In this document: one piece after another, positions 52,373 through 61,983 of the stretch | How positions within the stretch are numbered: the stretch's first letter is position 1 | Layout of the letters: every line of letters starts with the position of its first letter | Assembly (NCBI RefSeq): GCF_000025725.1 | Contig: NC_013943.1 | Coordinates: 434,001-498,000, forward strand | Reading direction: 5' to 3' | From: Denitrovibrio acetiphilus DSM 12809 | GTDB lineage: Bacteria; Chrysiogenota; Deferribacteres; Deferribacterales; Geovibrionaceae | DNA: 64,000 nt | Made by a program: the position numbers and the translations under genes | Notes under the pieces: generated by a model | The model's input: the letters and a program-made list of their open reading frames with translations, nothing else | What the model was told of the DNA's origin: nothing | Databases searched by the model: none

Positions 52373-53122
52373 ATGGCTGGACATAGCAAATGGGCCAACA
52401 TTAAGCACCGTAAAGCGGCGCAGGATGCGAAAAAAGGCAAAGCTTTCACAAAAGTAGCAAAAGAGCTGACAGTAGCAGCGAAGATTGGCGGAGCAGATCC
52501 GGAGATGAACCCGAGACTCAGGGTTGCACTGGATAAAGCAAAGTCCGCAAACCTGCCTAAAGATAACGTGGAAAGAGCTATCAAAAAGGGTACAGGTGAA
52601 GGGAATGACGCTGTTTACGAGGATATGGTATATGAAGGATACGGTCCGGGCGGCGTTGCTATACTTGTAAAAGCTTTGACAGAGAATAAGAACAGAACCG
52701 TTGCAGAAGTCCGCAGCACCATGAGCAAGAAAGGCGGCAGTATGGGTGAGCCGGGCTGTGTTGCATGGATATTTGAAAATAAAGGTCTTATAGAAATAAA
52801 TAAAGACAGCGTAGATGAAGAGACGTTGATGGAGCTGGCACTTGAGGCCGGAGCCGATGATGTTGTTGACGAAGGTGATGTATTTCAGGTTGTGACAGAA
52901 CCATCTGAATACTTTACTGTTAAAAATGCTATCGAGGAGAAAGGGCTTGCGATGAGCTTTTCTGAGGTTTCGATGAAACCGAAGAATACTATTCCGCTTT
53001 CCGGTTCTGATCTTAAGAAACTGTTCACAATTACGGAAGCTCTCGAAGACCTTGATGATGTGCAGGAAGTATTTTCCAACTTTGAGGCTGACGAAGCCGC
53101 AATGGCAGAGCTGGATGATTAA
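52373..53122 (+). CDS. yebC: YebC/PmpR family regulatory protein
   Basis: 249 residues from the second ATG (52373), six bases after GGAGG, matching the usual MAGHSKWANIKHRKAAQDAKK. YebC proteins bind DNA or act on ribosomes at proline stretches. The neighbour ruvC is the classic partner. The next gene starts one base after its stop. Confidence 0.95.
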   Translation: MAGHSKWANIKHRKAAQDAKKGKAFTKVAKELTVAAKIGGADPEMNPRLRVALDKAKSANLPKDNVERAIKKGTGEGNDAVYEDMVYEGYGPGGVAILVKALTENKNRTVAEVRSTMSKKGGSMGEPGCVAWIFENKGLIEINKDSVDEETLMELALEAGADDVVDEGDVFQVVTEPSEYFTVKNAIEEKGLAMSFSEVSMKPKNTIPLSGSDLKKLFTITEALEDLDDVQEVFSNFEADEAAMAELDD

Positions 53123-53614
53123 TTGCCTGCTATAGTCATGGGGGTTGACCCGGGGCTGAACTGTACTGGTATTGGTATCGTACAGGTGTGGCCGGGGAAA
53201 GTGGAGTATGTCGCTCACGAAGTTGTACGCACAGACTCTAAAGATCCTCTCCCCGTCAGACTTGGTGTGATATGCGGTGGCATACGGAGTGCCCTTGCGG
53301 AGTATAAGCCGTCTTGCTCAGCAGTCGAGGACGTTTTCTACTCTGTGAATGTTAAGAGTGCGATGCTTCTCGGGCAGACAAGGGGGGCTATTATTGCAAC
53401 TCTGCTTGCCGGAGATATAGAAGTGCGGGAGTTTACCGCATTGCAGATAAAAAAGGCTGTCGTCGGCTATGGCAAGGCTGACAAACAGCAGGTAAAAAAA
53501 ATGGTCGAGGTGCTTTTAGGACGGAAGATGGGCAATGTCCCGCTGGATGTTACTGATGCGCTTGCATGCGGAATATGCCTCGGCTTTAACCTGACAGGAA
53601 GGCTTGCCTTCTAG
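53123..53614 (+). CDS. ruvC: Crossover junction endodeoxyribonuclease RuvC
   Basis: 163 residues from TTG 53123, directly after the yebC stop. It cleaves Holliday junctions. Catalytic acids are visible in IVMGVDPGLNCTGIGI, SAVEDVFYSVNVKSAM and the C-terminal LDVTDALACGICL. It overlaps the longer frame of ruvA. Confidence 0.95.
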   Translation: MPAIVMGVDPGLNCTGIGIVQVWPGKVEYVAHEVVRTDSKDPLPVRLGVICGGIRSALAEYKPSCSAVEDVFYSVNVKSAMLLGQTRGAIIATLLAGDIEVREFTALQIKKAVVGYGKADKQQVKKMVEVLLGRKMGNVPLDVTDALACGICLGFNLTGRLAF

Positions 53615-53624
53615 GGAGCGGAAT

Positions 53625-54203
53625 GTGATTTATAGCGTAAGAGGTATACTCATAGAGAAAAATCCCGCTAATGCTGTCATTGACACAGGGGCAGTTGCGT
53701 TTGAAATGAGTATTTCCGCATCAACTTATCAGCAGCTCCCTGAGACCGGACAGAAGGCTCATGTTTATACTCATTTTGTAATGCGTGAGGATGGAGTTTA
53801 TCTGTACGGATTTTCTAAAATGGAGGAGAAGAAGCTCTTTCTTCTGCTTATTACTATATCGAAAGTCGGACCGAAGCTGGCACTTGCCATACTTTCCGGT
53901 ATGGATGTCAACAAATTCATGAATGCCGTTATGAACAGTGAGATAGGTCTTATCTCCACCATTCCGGGGATCGGGAAAAAAACAGCGGAACGCATAGTGG
54001 TTGAGCTTCGCGATAAATTCGGCAGCATGAGTGTCTCTACAGGTGACGAGCCTGTTGCAGGCGGTGCGGAGGATGTTGTGAGTGCCCTGCTTAATCTCGG
54101 TTATTCACGTGCAGACTGTCAGAAAGCTGTGAACAAAATTTATAAAACCGACTCCGGCTTTGAAGAACTTTTCAAAGGTGCACTTAAAGAGCTCAGTTCG
54201 TAG
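53625..54203 (+). CDS. ruvA: Holliday junction DNA helicase subunit RuvA
   Basis: 192 residues from GTG 53625, seven bases after GGAG, giving the standard MIYSVRGILIEK start. It binds the four-way junction for RuvB. Helix-hairpin-helix motifs ISKVGPKLALAILSG and ISTIPGIGKKTAERIVVEL are present, and the C-terminal domain III (EDVVSALLNLGYSRADCQKA) that contacts RuvB. ruvB is not in the window. Confidence 0.95.
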   Translation: MIYSVRGILIEKNPANAVIDTGAVAFEMSISASTYQQLPETGQKAHVYTHFVMREDGVYLYGFSKMEEKKLFLLLITISKVGPKLALAILSGMDVNKFMNAVMNSEIGLISTIPGIGKKTAERIVVELRDKFGSMSVSTGDEPVAGGAEDVVSALLNLGYSRADCQKAVNKIYKTDSGFEELFKGALKELSS

Positions 54204-54287
54204 ACTCTTTAATATTTTCAATCTAAACTTTACGTCATGGTCTTTGATTTTTCAGTGAAAGTGTATTAAAATCCTCAAAGAGGACAT

Positions 54288-54980
54288 ATGCTTCAGCATG
54301 TGTTTCAAACGAGTGGAAAGGATTTTAAATTGCTTGAAATAATCAATCTGAACAAAAGCTTCAAAAAGGGAGACTACACCCTTAATGTTTTAAATAATTT
54401 CTGTTTGAAAGTTGACGATGGGGAACGTGTTGCCATCGTAGGACCGTCCGGTGCGGGCAAGTCAACCCTTTTGCAGATAATAGGCGGGCTTGATAAACCT
54501 GACAGCGGCAGTGTGGTTTTCAACGGTGACAGCGTTTTCGACAAGAAAGGGCGTCAGCTCGACAGATACCGCAATAGTGCTGTAGGGTTTGTGTTCCAGT
54601 TTCACTATCTGCTGGAAGACTTTACAGCCCTTGAGAACGTTATGATACCTGCCCTGATTGCTGGAGAAAACAGAGGTGATGCTAAAAAAAGAGCAGAAGA
54701 CCTCCTCGCCCGTGTTGGGCTTTCTGACAGGTCAGATCATTTCCCGACGGAACTTTCCGGAGGCGAACAACAGCGTACCTCCATAGCCAGAGCTCTGATG
54801 AATAATCCCAAGATGATACTTGCTGATGAACCGACAGGCAGTCTCGACAGGAAAAACAGCGAAGAGGTTTTCAGTATGTTTGACCTGATGAAGCAGGACG
54901 GTATCACTGTTCTGATTGTAACCCATGACGAGAGCATAGCAGATGCGTGCGACCGTAAGATAGAAATGGAGAAGTCATGA
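54288..54980 (+). CDS. lolD: ABC transporter ATP-binding protein, LolD-like
   Basis: 230 residues. Walker A GPSGAGKSTLL, signature LSGGEQQRTSIARAL, Walker B MILADEPTGSLD and the H-loop VTHD are intact. The Q-loop and FHYLLEDFTALENVMIP segment are typical of LolD/MacB-type lipoprotein-releasing ATPases. ATG 54288 has GAGGAC nearby, but TTG 54330 (AAAGGA seven bases upstream) gives the usual LLEIINLNKSF start. No LolC/E permease gene is adjacent in the window. It overlaps mtnP by 4 nt. Confidence 0.85.
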   Translation: MLQHVFQTSGKDFKLLEIINLNKSFKKGDYTLNVLNNFCLKVDDGERVAIVGPSGAGKSTLLQIIGGLDKPDSGSVVFNGDSVFDKKGRQLDRYRNSAVGFVFQFHYLLEDFTALENVMIPALIAGENRGDAKKRAEDLLARVGLSDRSDHFPTELSGGEQQRTSIARALMNNPKMILADEPTGSLDRKNSEEVFSMFDLMKQDGITVLIVTHDESIADACDRKIEMEKS

Positions 54981-55768
54981 AAAAGCTTGGAATTATTGGT
55001 GGAAGCGGACTTTATGATATCGAAGGGTTTGAGTATGTCGAAGAGATCATTATGCAGACGGAGTACGGTGATCCCTCCGACACCTATCGTGTTTTCAGCT
55101 ATAAGGATATGCGGTTCTACTTTCTGAACAGACATGGTCGAAGTCACTCGGTGCCTCCGCATAAGGTCAACTACAGAGCGAATATAGATGGTTTCAGCAG
55201 GCTTGGGATAGAGAATATTGTTTCGATAACTGCCACAGGGGGCATTAACAGCTCTTATAAGCCTGGGGATATCATTATCCCTGATGATGGTATTGATATG
55301 ACATCCGGCAGAATACAAACATTTTATGAGTCAAAGCAGATTCATCATATAGATTTCACAGAACCGTTTTGCCCGAGACTGCGCGGCATTCTTGAGAATT
55401 CTGCCGAGTCAGCAGATGTTGACGCTGCCGTAAACGGGACATACGTATGCACAAACGGACCGAGGATGGAGACAAAAGGGGAGATAAAAGCTTTTGACCG
55501 CTGGGGAGCAGACCTGGTGGGGATGACTCTTTTCCCTGAGTGCTCACTTGCCAGAGAACGTGAGCTGTGCTACGCAAATCTTAGCGTTATAACAAACTAT
55601 GCCGCAGGAACTTCAAGTACAAAACTTACTGCGGATGAAGTTGTTGAGGAGATGGGGAAAGCCACTGAGAAACTTAAAGGCATTGTCTCCATGCTTCCTG
55701 TATATTTTAAAAACGAGCGGGAATGTTCATGTCCGGACGCTCTTGCAGGGACAAAAATAAGTAAATGA
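54977..55768 (+). CDS. mtnP: S-methyl-5'-thioadenosine phosphorylase
   Basis: 263 residues. It phosphorolyses methylthioadenosine in methionine salvage and polyamine recycling. LGIIGGSGLYDIEGFEYVEE, FLNRHGRSHSVPPHKVNYRA and NGPRMETKGEIKAF followed by GADLVGMTLFPE are characteristic. It overlaps both neighbours by four bases (ATGA), so lolD, mtnP and murB are coupled. Confidence 0.93.
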   Translation: MKKLGIIGGSGLYDIEGFEYVEEIIMQTEYGDPSDTYRVFSYKDMRFYFLNRHGRSHSVPPHKVNYRANIDGFSRLGIENIVSITATGGINSSYKPGDIIIPDDGIDMTSGRIQTFYESKQIHHIDFTEPFCPRLRGILENSAESADVDAAVNGTYVCTNGPRMETKGEIKAFDRWGADLVGMTLFPECSLARERELCYANLSVITNYAAGTSSTKLTADEVVEEMGKATEKLKGIVSMLPVYFKNERECSCPDALAGTKISK

Positions 55769-56619
55769 TTGAAAAAAAAGTACCTTTAAAGGATTATTGC
55801 AGTTATAAAACAGGCGGTAAAGCTGAATTTTTTACCTGCCCGACAGATACATTCGACCTCAAGGTTGTGTTAAAATTCGCATCAGACAACAGCATTCCTG
55901 TGACTCTCATAGGAACAGGATATAATATTCTGGTAAGTGACAAAGGCGTTAAGGGGTTGGTTGTCAGTACAGGATGCATGAATAATGACATACAGATTGA
56001 AGGTGAGCTGGTATTTGCAGGGGCGGGCGTTTCACTTAATGATCTCATTCTGAAATGCATTGACAACGGTCTTGCAGGTCTCGAGAATATGTCAGGAATC
56101 CCCGGCTCTGTGGGGGGCGCTGTGATTATGAATGCCGGCGCATTTGGAACCGAGATAAAAGATGTTGCAGTTCAGATAGAAATGTGCGGTTTTGACGGTG
56201 TTGTCAGCAGTATTCATGCTGAAGATGCAGGTTTTGGATACCGCAAAGCTGAAAACCTGAAAGGTATTGTCACCGGACTTGGGCTGAAGCTGGAACACGG
56301 CAACAAAGATGAGCTTCTTGCGAAACGTGCGGAAATACTTAAGAAGAGAAGTGAGAAACAGCCCCTTGAGTTTCCTTCCTGCGGTTCAGTTTTTAAAAGA
56401 CCGGAAGGCGGCTATGCAGGAACACTTATCGAACAGTGCGGGCTGAAAGGTTACAAAATAGGCGGAGCACAGGTCTCTGAGAAACATGCTAATTTTATAG
56501 TAAACACAGGGAAGGCAAAGTCCGCAGATATATATGCACTTATAAATCATGTGCAGGAAACTGTATTTAAAGAAACCGGCATCAAGCTGGAAAGAGAGGT
56601 TCGTTTCGTTGGTTTCTGA
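55765..56619 (+). CDS. murB: UDP-N-acetylmuramate dehydrogenase
   Basis: 284 residues. It reduces UDP-GlcNAc-enolpyruvate in peptidoglycan synthesis using FAD. GTGYNILVSDKGVKGLVV, AGLENMSGIPGSVGGAVIMN and PSCGSVFKRPEGGYAGTLIE with the catalytic serine are visible, plus the C-terminal glutamate. No D-ala ligase or other mur gene is adjacent in the window. Confidence 0.96.
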   Translation: MIEKKVPLKDYCSYKTGGKAEFFTCPTDTFDLKVVLKFASDNSIPVTLIGTGYNILVSDKGVKGLVVSTGCMNNDIQIEGELVFAGAGVSLNDLILKCIDNGLAGLENMSGIPGSVGGAVIMNAGAFGTEIKDVAVQIEMCGFDGVVSSIHAEDAGFGYRKAENLKGIVTGLGLKLEHGNKDELLAKRAEILKKRSEKQPLEFPSCGSVFKRPEGGYAGTLIEQCGLKGYKIGGAQVSEKHANFIVNTGKAKSADIYALINHVQETVFKETGIKLEREVRFVGF

Positions 56620-56668
56620 GAAAATGCAAATCACCGAAATTAGTGATGCTGAAAAGAGGGAACTGATC

Positions 56669-58006
56669 ATGAAGGTGTATCCCAGACTCAAAAAGAGAAC
56701 AAAGCTTCTGCGTCTCTTGCGTGTTGGCAATGCGCTGTTTATCGCTTTATTTATAACTGCGTGTGCTACAACACAGCTGGAGCAATCTGCCGTGGTTGAA
56801 AAGAAACCGTCGCAGATCGGTATGCAGATAAGAAAAGGGCTTGTGAAATCAGATGTTCCGGAAGATTTTGAAAAAGAAATGCCCTCATCAGATATAACCC
56901 TTGCCTCGATTATAAGTTTTACTAAAAAGCCCACAGTAAAAGATATCGCTGATGATGTGACAGATCTTGACTATGAAAACGGGCTTCTCGTTCTGCTGAA
57001 AGGGCGCACCATTGAAACTAACAGAATTGACTGCCCGTCCATACTGCTCCCTGATGATAAATACCGCTCGATACAGCTTGAGAACGGACTTGCTGTAGTT
57101 GCAGGTTCTACCAAAGCGGTTCTGGCGGACATAGCTCAGTGCGGAACTTTGTATGAAACAAATTCTGCCGGTAAAGGTTTTTCACTTTCAAAAGATTATT
57201 TCCTTGAGATTACAGGTAATACATTTTCTATATACGATTCAAGAAGAACAAGGGAACTGCATAAAGGTGATTTTCTCGGAAGCGTATATATTGGAATGCT
57301 TTCCGGCGACAAAGCTATGTTTGTGAACGATAATGGCAAGATAGCTCTCATGAGTGCGAGGACAGGAAAGTATATCGCGATATACGGCGGTTCAGTACAG
57401 GTGAGACAGGCTTATTTCGAGAATGACAGCATCTATGTCTATGACGAAGAGAATGACCTGAGAAGACTTACTGCGGACTATAAGGCGGGCAGGCTTATTG
57501 ATGACGGAAACACACAGGCCATTGACGGCTGTTTCTTTTTCAAAAGGAGCGGTAAGCTCTACTGTGACGGCTATATCTACGGGCTTGATATAGCGTATGA
57601 TCTGCCTGTGGATGCTGACAAAGGGCTCATTCGTGACGGGCTGATATTCGTAGTGAAAGACGGTGTTGTCTCTTTTGTGGATACTACTCTTGCATATAAG
57701 AAATCAGTTAAACTGGCTCCCGCAGGCAACAGACTTTGCCTGAAAGACGGACTGGCATATTTCACAGATTTTAACGGTAGTTTTAAATATATCAGCGCAT
57801 CCGGTGACGAAGAGACTGCTGATGAAATGCCTGATGAGTGTGACCATTCATTTGACTTCGAACAGGGAGCGCTTAGAACTCCTGACGGTAAAGAGATTTA
57901 CAGATTTGCCGACATCGTAAACAGCTCAGAAAAGGCTTATATGTTGAAAAGAGTCATTGACGATGAAGTTTATTACTATTTCGAAAAGAAGCCTTTATCT
58001 GATTGA
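56669..58006 (+). CDS. Lipoprotein of unknown function with repeated beta strands
   Basis: 445 residues from ATG 56669 (GAGGG eight bases upstream). Longer frames overlap murB by 70 nt without a ribosome site. A basic N-terminus precedes a hydrophobic run ending in a lipobox, FIALFITACATTQ, so the mature protein starts at the cysteine and is membrane-anchored. The rest is beta-rich with repeated DG/NG turns (for example LENGLAVVAGSTKAVL, DNGKIALMSARTG, RDGLIFVVKDGVVS), suggesting a beta-propeller. I do not recognise a family. The gene is convergent with gspN and their ends overlap by 12 nt, so a link to secretion is possible. Confidence 0.7.
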   Translation: MKVYPRLKKRTKLLRLLRVGNALFIALFITACATTQLEQSAVVEKKPSQIGMQIRKGLVKSDVPEDFEKEMPSSDITLASIISFTKKPTVKDIADDVTDLDYENGLLVLLKGRTIETNRIDCPSILLPDDKYRSIQLENGLAVVAGSTKAVLADIAQCGTLYETNSAGKGFSLSKDYFLEITGNTFSIYDSRRTRELHKGDFLGSVYIGMLSGDKAMFVNDNGKIALMSARTGKYIAIYGGSVQVRQAYFENDSIYVYDEENDLRRLTADYKAGRLIDDGNTQAIDGCFFFKRSGKLYCDGYIYGLDIAYDLPVDADKGLIRDGLIFVVKDGVVSFVDTTLAYKKSVKLAPAGNRLCLKDGLAYFTDFNGSFKYISASGDEETADEMPDECDHSFDFEQGALRTPDGKEIYRFADIVNSSEKAYMLKRVIDDEVYYYFEKKPLSD

Positions 58007-58705
58007 TGGTGTTATGTTGTCTGCTCTGCCCTGAAGAACAAGCTTTTTAGTTTGTCCCATCAGGTCAAACGTCCCGGTGATGCTGACAACTGACTTTTCC
58101 GGAGTTCTGTTGTTAACCCTTATTTCGCCTTTCAGGTCAAGTTTCATACTGTCTTCGGAAGCAAGCTTCGTTAAGGTTATTTTATTTTTTTCCTTTTGAG
58201 CTGCTGCTGTTATTTTTTCAAAAGCCATAGGTCCCATAGGAGTATCTATTGATGCTTTATCAGCAGATGCTTCCATGCTCATTGTGCCGTCTTTAAGAGA
58301 GGCGTCCATATCAAGCAGAACATCCCCGTTAAAGCTGACTTTATCTGTTAAGTTGTTTATCAGACCAGAGCTCACTGTGCCTTTGGCTGTGACCCTTCCT
58401 GATGAGAGTTTACCTTTTAAGTTGACTGCGCCCGCTGTTTTGTAGCCCACGCTGCCTGTGATCAGCCTGAAAGGGCTGTAGGAAATTTTCACATCACCCA
58501 CAGGTATTTCGTTAACGGCAACATCTGAGAAGGTAGTGGAGAGCGGACCGCTCTTCTGTTCGGAATAACGGATGTCAATTTTAGCTTGTCTTTCCGCATT
58601 TTTCAAAGCTCCCGCAACTATTTTGCTGTAGGGGAGAGTTAGCCAGAGCGTTATTAGGAATACCAGTACAAATGTTATTGCTGAATAGATTATCTTATTT
58701 TTCAT
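57995..58705 (-). CDS. gspN: Type II secretion system protein GspN-like
   Basis: 236 residues. An N-terminal membrane helix (about 5-27) precedes a beta-rich AsmA/GspN-type periplasmic domain with repeated glycine-serine turns. Its place at the end of the gspG-M run and its one-base overlap with gspM support the call. GspN is dispensable in many systems and its role is poorly known. Confidence 0.75.
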   Translation of the reverse strand: MKNKIIYSAITFVLVFLITLWLTLPYSKIVAGALKNAERQAKIDIRYSEQKSGPLSTTFSDVAVNEIPVGDVKISYSPFRLITGSVGYKTAGAVNLKGKLSSGRVTAKGTVSSGLINNLTDKVSFNGDVLLDMDASLKDGTMSMEASADKASIDTPMGPMAFEKITAAAQKEKNKITLTKLASEDSMKLDLKGEIRVNNRTPEKSVVSITGTFDLMGQTKKLVLQGRADNITPSIR

Positions 58706-59214
58706 TAGTTTGTTTTCACTATATCCATCATTAAATTAAGAAGTCTGTTGTTGTCATATCTTTTGCTTATTTTTATATTGCTGGAGGTAAGGTTTCCGTA
58801 CCTCTCAACCGACCGGAGAAATGATATGAGTTCGTTGTATTTAAGGCTTTCAAGCCTGATAGACGCAGCCTCCACAGCCCCCGGGACTGTTTTTGGTCTG
58901 ATCCCGCCGACCCTGTCAGCAAGACCTGCTTTGTCTGCGCTGGTTTGCAGGAAAGATAGTAGTCCGGTATTCATAACGGCACTTCCGCCGCCTGATTTCC
59001 GTGCATGGGTGGAAAGTATGATTGCCTTTTCTATCTTTTGTTCTGTTGCTCTGATGTTTGATTCTGTATTAGAAATTGCAGAGTTGAAACCGAGATGTGT
59101 CCAGTAAAACAGGAGCAGTATTCCGCCTGCTATTGCCGCATATGTCATAACTTTTTGTCTGTTAAACTGTATGTTTATGTTCTGTAGATCAAACTGTTTA
59201 AATTGAAAATTCAT
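58705..59214 (-). CDS. gspM: Type II secretion system protein GspM-like
   Basis: 169 residues with one N-terminal membrane helix (about 24-44) and a ferredoxin-like periplasmic region. GspM links GspL to the inner-membrane platform. Identity rests on size, topology and position between gspL (ATGA overlap) and gspN, because sequence conservation in this family is low. Confidence 0.7.
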   Translation of the reverse strand: MNFQFKQFDLQNINIQFNRQKVMTYAAIAGGILLLFYWTHLGFNSAISNTESNIRATEQKIEKAIILSTHARKSGGGSAVMNTGLLSFLQTSADKAGLADRVGGIRPKTVPGAVEAASIRLESLKYNELISFLRSVERYGNLTSSNIKISKRYDNNRLLNLMMDIVKTN

Positions 59215-60200
59215 ATGTCAAACCTCACAGAGAAAGAGACACCGTCCTCTTTTTTTACTGTATCGACGATCTGCACATCCTTACCTGTAACCTTCGCAAG
59301 TTCTTTCTGGAACTGCTCAAGAAAGGCATAGTCTGTGGAGCTCCCCTGAAAAGTTACCGTTTTGCCTTTGATGTCAATTGAGTCTGTCACAATGTTTTCG
59401 TTGTGCCCCTTGCTTATCTTTTCCAATATAAATAAGGTGTTGTATTTGCTGGAGTTTTCGTCACCGCCAGCCATAGACAGAAGTTTTCCGTATGGGTCAC
59501 GGCTGTCTGCTACACCCGCTTTCTTATATACGGTCTGAAGCATATTTTCTGCTTTTTTCAAATTATTTTTGTAACCATGCAGACGCATGTAGTCCCCAAC
59601 GGTGAAGATGAGGAAGCAGGCTATCAGAATTGCAGCAGGGATGCGGTATTCTTCATAGGCTCCTGATCTGTTTTTGACAAACGGAAGATTCAGTTTTGAC
59701 TCTATAGATGGGGTAGGGTCAGGCTGAAGTGGAGCTTGCGTGCCTTCGGTATTCATTATAATACTGTCTTCGATATTTATGCTGATTCCGCCTGCGACAT
59801 AGCTGAAGTTATCATTATGCCTGTAAACACCTGCCATCGGTGATGTTATGTAGGCGGCCTTGCTGAAAACTTTTTCAAACTGCTGAAATGTCTCTTCAAA
59901 CGCAGCACTGAAAATACCTATGAGTATTTTGTCCCCTTTGCTCATGTAGCAGAATTTGCTGCAAAGCTGTTGCGGGAATGTACCCAGAAGATAATTGGAT
60001 ATGAACATATCCAGCTTTCGTTTTGGGGCGTCTGGGAACTCCATTGTTGTGTAAAAGAGTTCTGAATCTGATATTACAAGAATATAGCCAGGCTTAAGAT
60101 CTGCAAGCTGCTGCTCGCTGAGCGAATTCCTTCCTATTGGTGTAATAGCGTAAAACTGATTTTCTTCGAAATAAATAAATTGTTTAGTAGTATTGTCCAT
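59211..60200 (-). CDS. gspL: Type II secretion system protein GspL-like
   Basis: 329 residues. A cytoplasmic N-terminal part (1-~185) is followed by a single membrane helix (about 188-208) and a short periplasmic domain, the GspL layout. GspL recruits the GspE ATPase. AGGAATCA precedes the ATG. The gene is 17 nt within the end of gspK. Call is by topology and position. Confidence 0.72.
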   Translation of the reverse strand: MDNTTKQFIYFEENQFYAITPIGRNSLSEQQLADLKPGYILVISDSELFYTTMEFPDAPKRKLDMFISNYLLGTFPQQLCSKFCYMSKGDKILIGIFSAAFEETFQQFEKVFSKAAYITSPMAGVYRHNDNFSYVAGGISINIEDSIIMNTEGTQAPLQPDPTPSIESKLNLPFVKNRSGAYEEYRIPAAILIACFLIFTVGDYMRLHGYKNNLKKAENMLQTVYKKAGVADSRDPYGKLLSMAGGDENSSKYNTLFILEKISKGHNENIVTDSIDIKGKTVTFQGSSTDYAFLEQFQKELAKVTGKDVQIVDTVKKEDGVSFSVRFDI

Positions 60201-61104
60201 TGATTCCTGCCAGAAAGTTCACTGTTGCTGCCGATGTACCGTCTTTCTTCACTATAGCATGAAAATATCTTGGTACATCGTTTAAGGTTACTTCAGTCCT
60301 GACATAAAATAAAGCTGTTTTTACTGTTATAAACGGTAAGATTGCTAAATATACATCTTGTGGTATGCTTGCGGCTTCCTGAATATTTGAGGGGTCTTTA
60401 AAATCATTAACTTCAGCGTAATTAACAATCTCTTTTGCATAGGACTCGAGTTCAGGGAGAAAAGTTTTTATGGTAATCTCATTTGCAAAGTTAATGTTGA
60501 TTGCTTTTTCAGGCTGATAAACTGTTAAGTGGTTTCTGACTTTATTGAATTCGTCGTTATCATTCATCAGGAGTCTGAGTTCAAGCAGCGTACTCAGCGG
60601 GCCGTTTTTTGTTTTGAATTTGGCATCTTTAACTTCATACTCAACCCCTTCTTCACCATCGTAGGAGGTTTCACTGTCGGAGTCTATGTAATCTTTGATT
60701 TTGCCGCATTCCAGTGAATCTGTCTCAAGTTCGGATGCGAGGTTATTGCATGCGTCCAGATATCTTGCCGCCGTAGCCGGGTCAGTGTCTATCATATTAT
60801 TAATAGAGAATTTCGCATTCATAGGTATTATATCAACAGAAATATACCCGTAAGGGACTTCCACAACAGGGATAATTGCCCAGTCATCTCTTCTGGAGTC
60901 ATAAGTGTTATCGTCTTCTTGAAAGGCTTCAATGACGGCTGTCAGTGCTGTCGTCGCATAGAGGCTTGCCTGATTTTCATAAAAGTCTTTAGATGTCTCC
61001 TCAACGCTCTTTGTGCTGCGTTCGTGTATTAGGAGAACTGTTGATGCCGCAAATGCTATAAATATGAGTACAAAAATAAGAACAGAACCTTTATTATTCA
61101 TCAT
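60184..61104 (-). CDS. gspK: Type II secretion minor pseudopilin GspK-like
   Basis: 306 residues from ATG 61104, which overlaps the gspJ stop as ATGA behind GGAGGGG. The N-terminus NNKGSVLIFVLIFIAFAAST is a prepilin-like segment without the E5 of other pseudopilins, typical of GspK. The large domain includes acidic calcium-binding-type stretches (YIDSDSETSYDGEEG). GspK caps the pseudopilus tip. Confidence 0.85.
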   Translation of the reverse strand: MMNNKGSVLIFVLIFIAFAASTVLLIHERSTKSVEETSKDFYENQASLYATTALTAVIEAFQEDDNTYDSRRDDWAIIPVVEVPYGYISVDIIPMNAKFSINNMIDTDPATAARYLDACNNLASELETDSLECGKIKDYIDSDSETSYDGEEGVEYEVKDAKFKTKNGPLSTLLELRLLMNDNDEFNKVRNHLTVYQPEKAININFANEITIKTFLPELESYAKEIVNYAEVNDFKDPSNIQEAASIPQDVYLAILPFITVKTALFYVRTEVTLNDVPRYFHAIVKKDGTSAATVNFLAGINGQYY

Positions 61105-61670
61105 TGCCACCCCTCCCCAAGGTAATCTGCTGTAAGGCTGGGGTTTGAGCAGCCTGCTATGAATATAACCTCATGACCGTTAACCTCGAATGATATTTTT
61201 AATATTTTATCCGAGGGATTAATGTAATCTGTAAACTCGTCGCCGTTGTGAGATTGTATTTCAAAGTTGTCTACGTTTGGCATAAGGTAGAGTTTCCACT
61301 CGTAATCATGTGCTTCGGATGTCTCTTCCCGTATCAGATAATCGTCATCGTCAACATAGTACCTGACTGTGACAGGAAAGGCTTTTTCCATTTTGATGCT
61401 ATTGTTTGTGACAAGCTGCAGTATATCGTTATCCTCGCCTTTGGTGACGCTGAGGCTGTTCCGGTACATTTGCAGAATGTCCGGCTTAATAACCCGTCTG
61501 GCAGACAGGAGAAGGTTATTTCTGTAATAGCTTGCTTCCGTTGCTTCTTTTGTGTTCAGAAGCGAATCAAAAGTTGTATAAACTCCTGTGACAACCATTA
61601 CGGACAGAACAAGTGCAATGAGCATCTCCAGAATTGTAAAGCCATTTTTACTGCTGTTCGTAATAGACAT
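61101..61670 (-). CDS. gspJ: Type II secretion minor pseudopilin GspJ-like
   Basis: 189 residues with prepilin cleavage site KNG|FTILEMLIALVLSVMV and E5. It sits between gspI (23-nt overlap) and gspK. GspJ is part of the tip complex with GspI and GspK. The C-terminal domain is beta-rich. Confidence 0.82.
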   Translation of the reverse strand: MSITNSSKNGFTILEMLIALVLSVMVVTGVYTTFDSLLNTKEATEASYYRNNLLLSARRVIKPDILQMYRNSLSVTKGEDNDILQLVTNNSIKMEKAFPVTVRYYVDDDDYLIREETSEAHDYEWKLYLMPNVDNFEIQSHNGDEFTDYINPSDKILKISFEVNGHEVIFIAGCSNPSLTADYLGEGWQ

Positions 61671-61983
61671 ATGTTGATGTCACCCCTTCATATTCTGCCC
61701 GGAGAGTTATTTCGTCCACCCCCGTAAACATTGTAGGTTCGGAGTCGGATGAGTAAAGAACCTCTATCCCCATGGCATTTTTACCAGTATCTTTGAAAAC
61801 TTTGCTTGGGTAGTTCAGTGTTTCAAGAACCCTCTGATAGCCGGCCTCTACAACCATTGTTCTTTTCACTGAGTAGTCAGACATGTCCACAGACATTGCG
61901 GAAAGCCTGTAAACACCCAGCATGCTTATAGAAAGCACTGTCATAGCGATAAGAACCTCAAGGAGGGTAAATCCTTTTTTCAT
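61648..61983 (-). CDS. gspI: Type II secretion minor pseudopilin GspI-like
   Basis: 111 residues. The prepilin motif MKKG|FTLLEVLIAMTVLSI with E5 is clear, followed by a short beta domain. It overlaps gspH by 4 nt and gspJ by 23 nt. Confidence 0.83.
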   Translation of the reverse strand: MKKGFTLLEVLIAMTVLSISMLGVYRLSAMSVDMSDYSVKRTMVVEAGYQRVLETLNYPSKVFKDTGKNAMGIEVLYSSDSEPTMFTGVDEITLRAEYEGVTSTYVYYEQQ

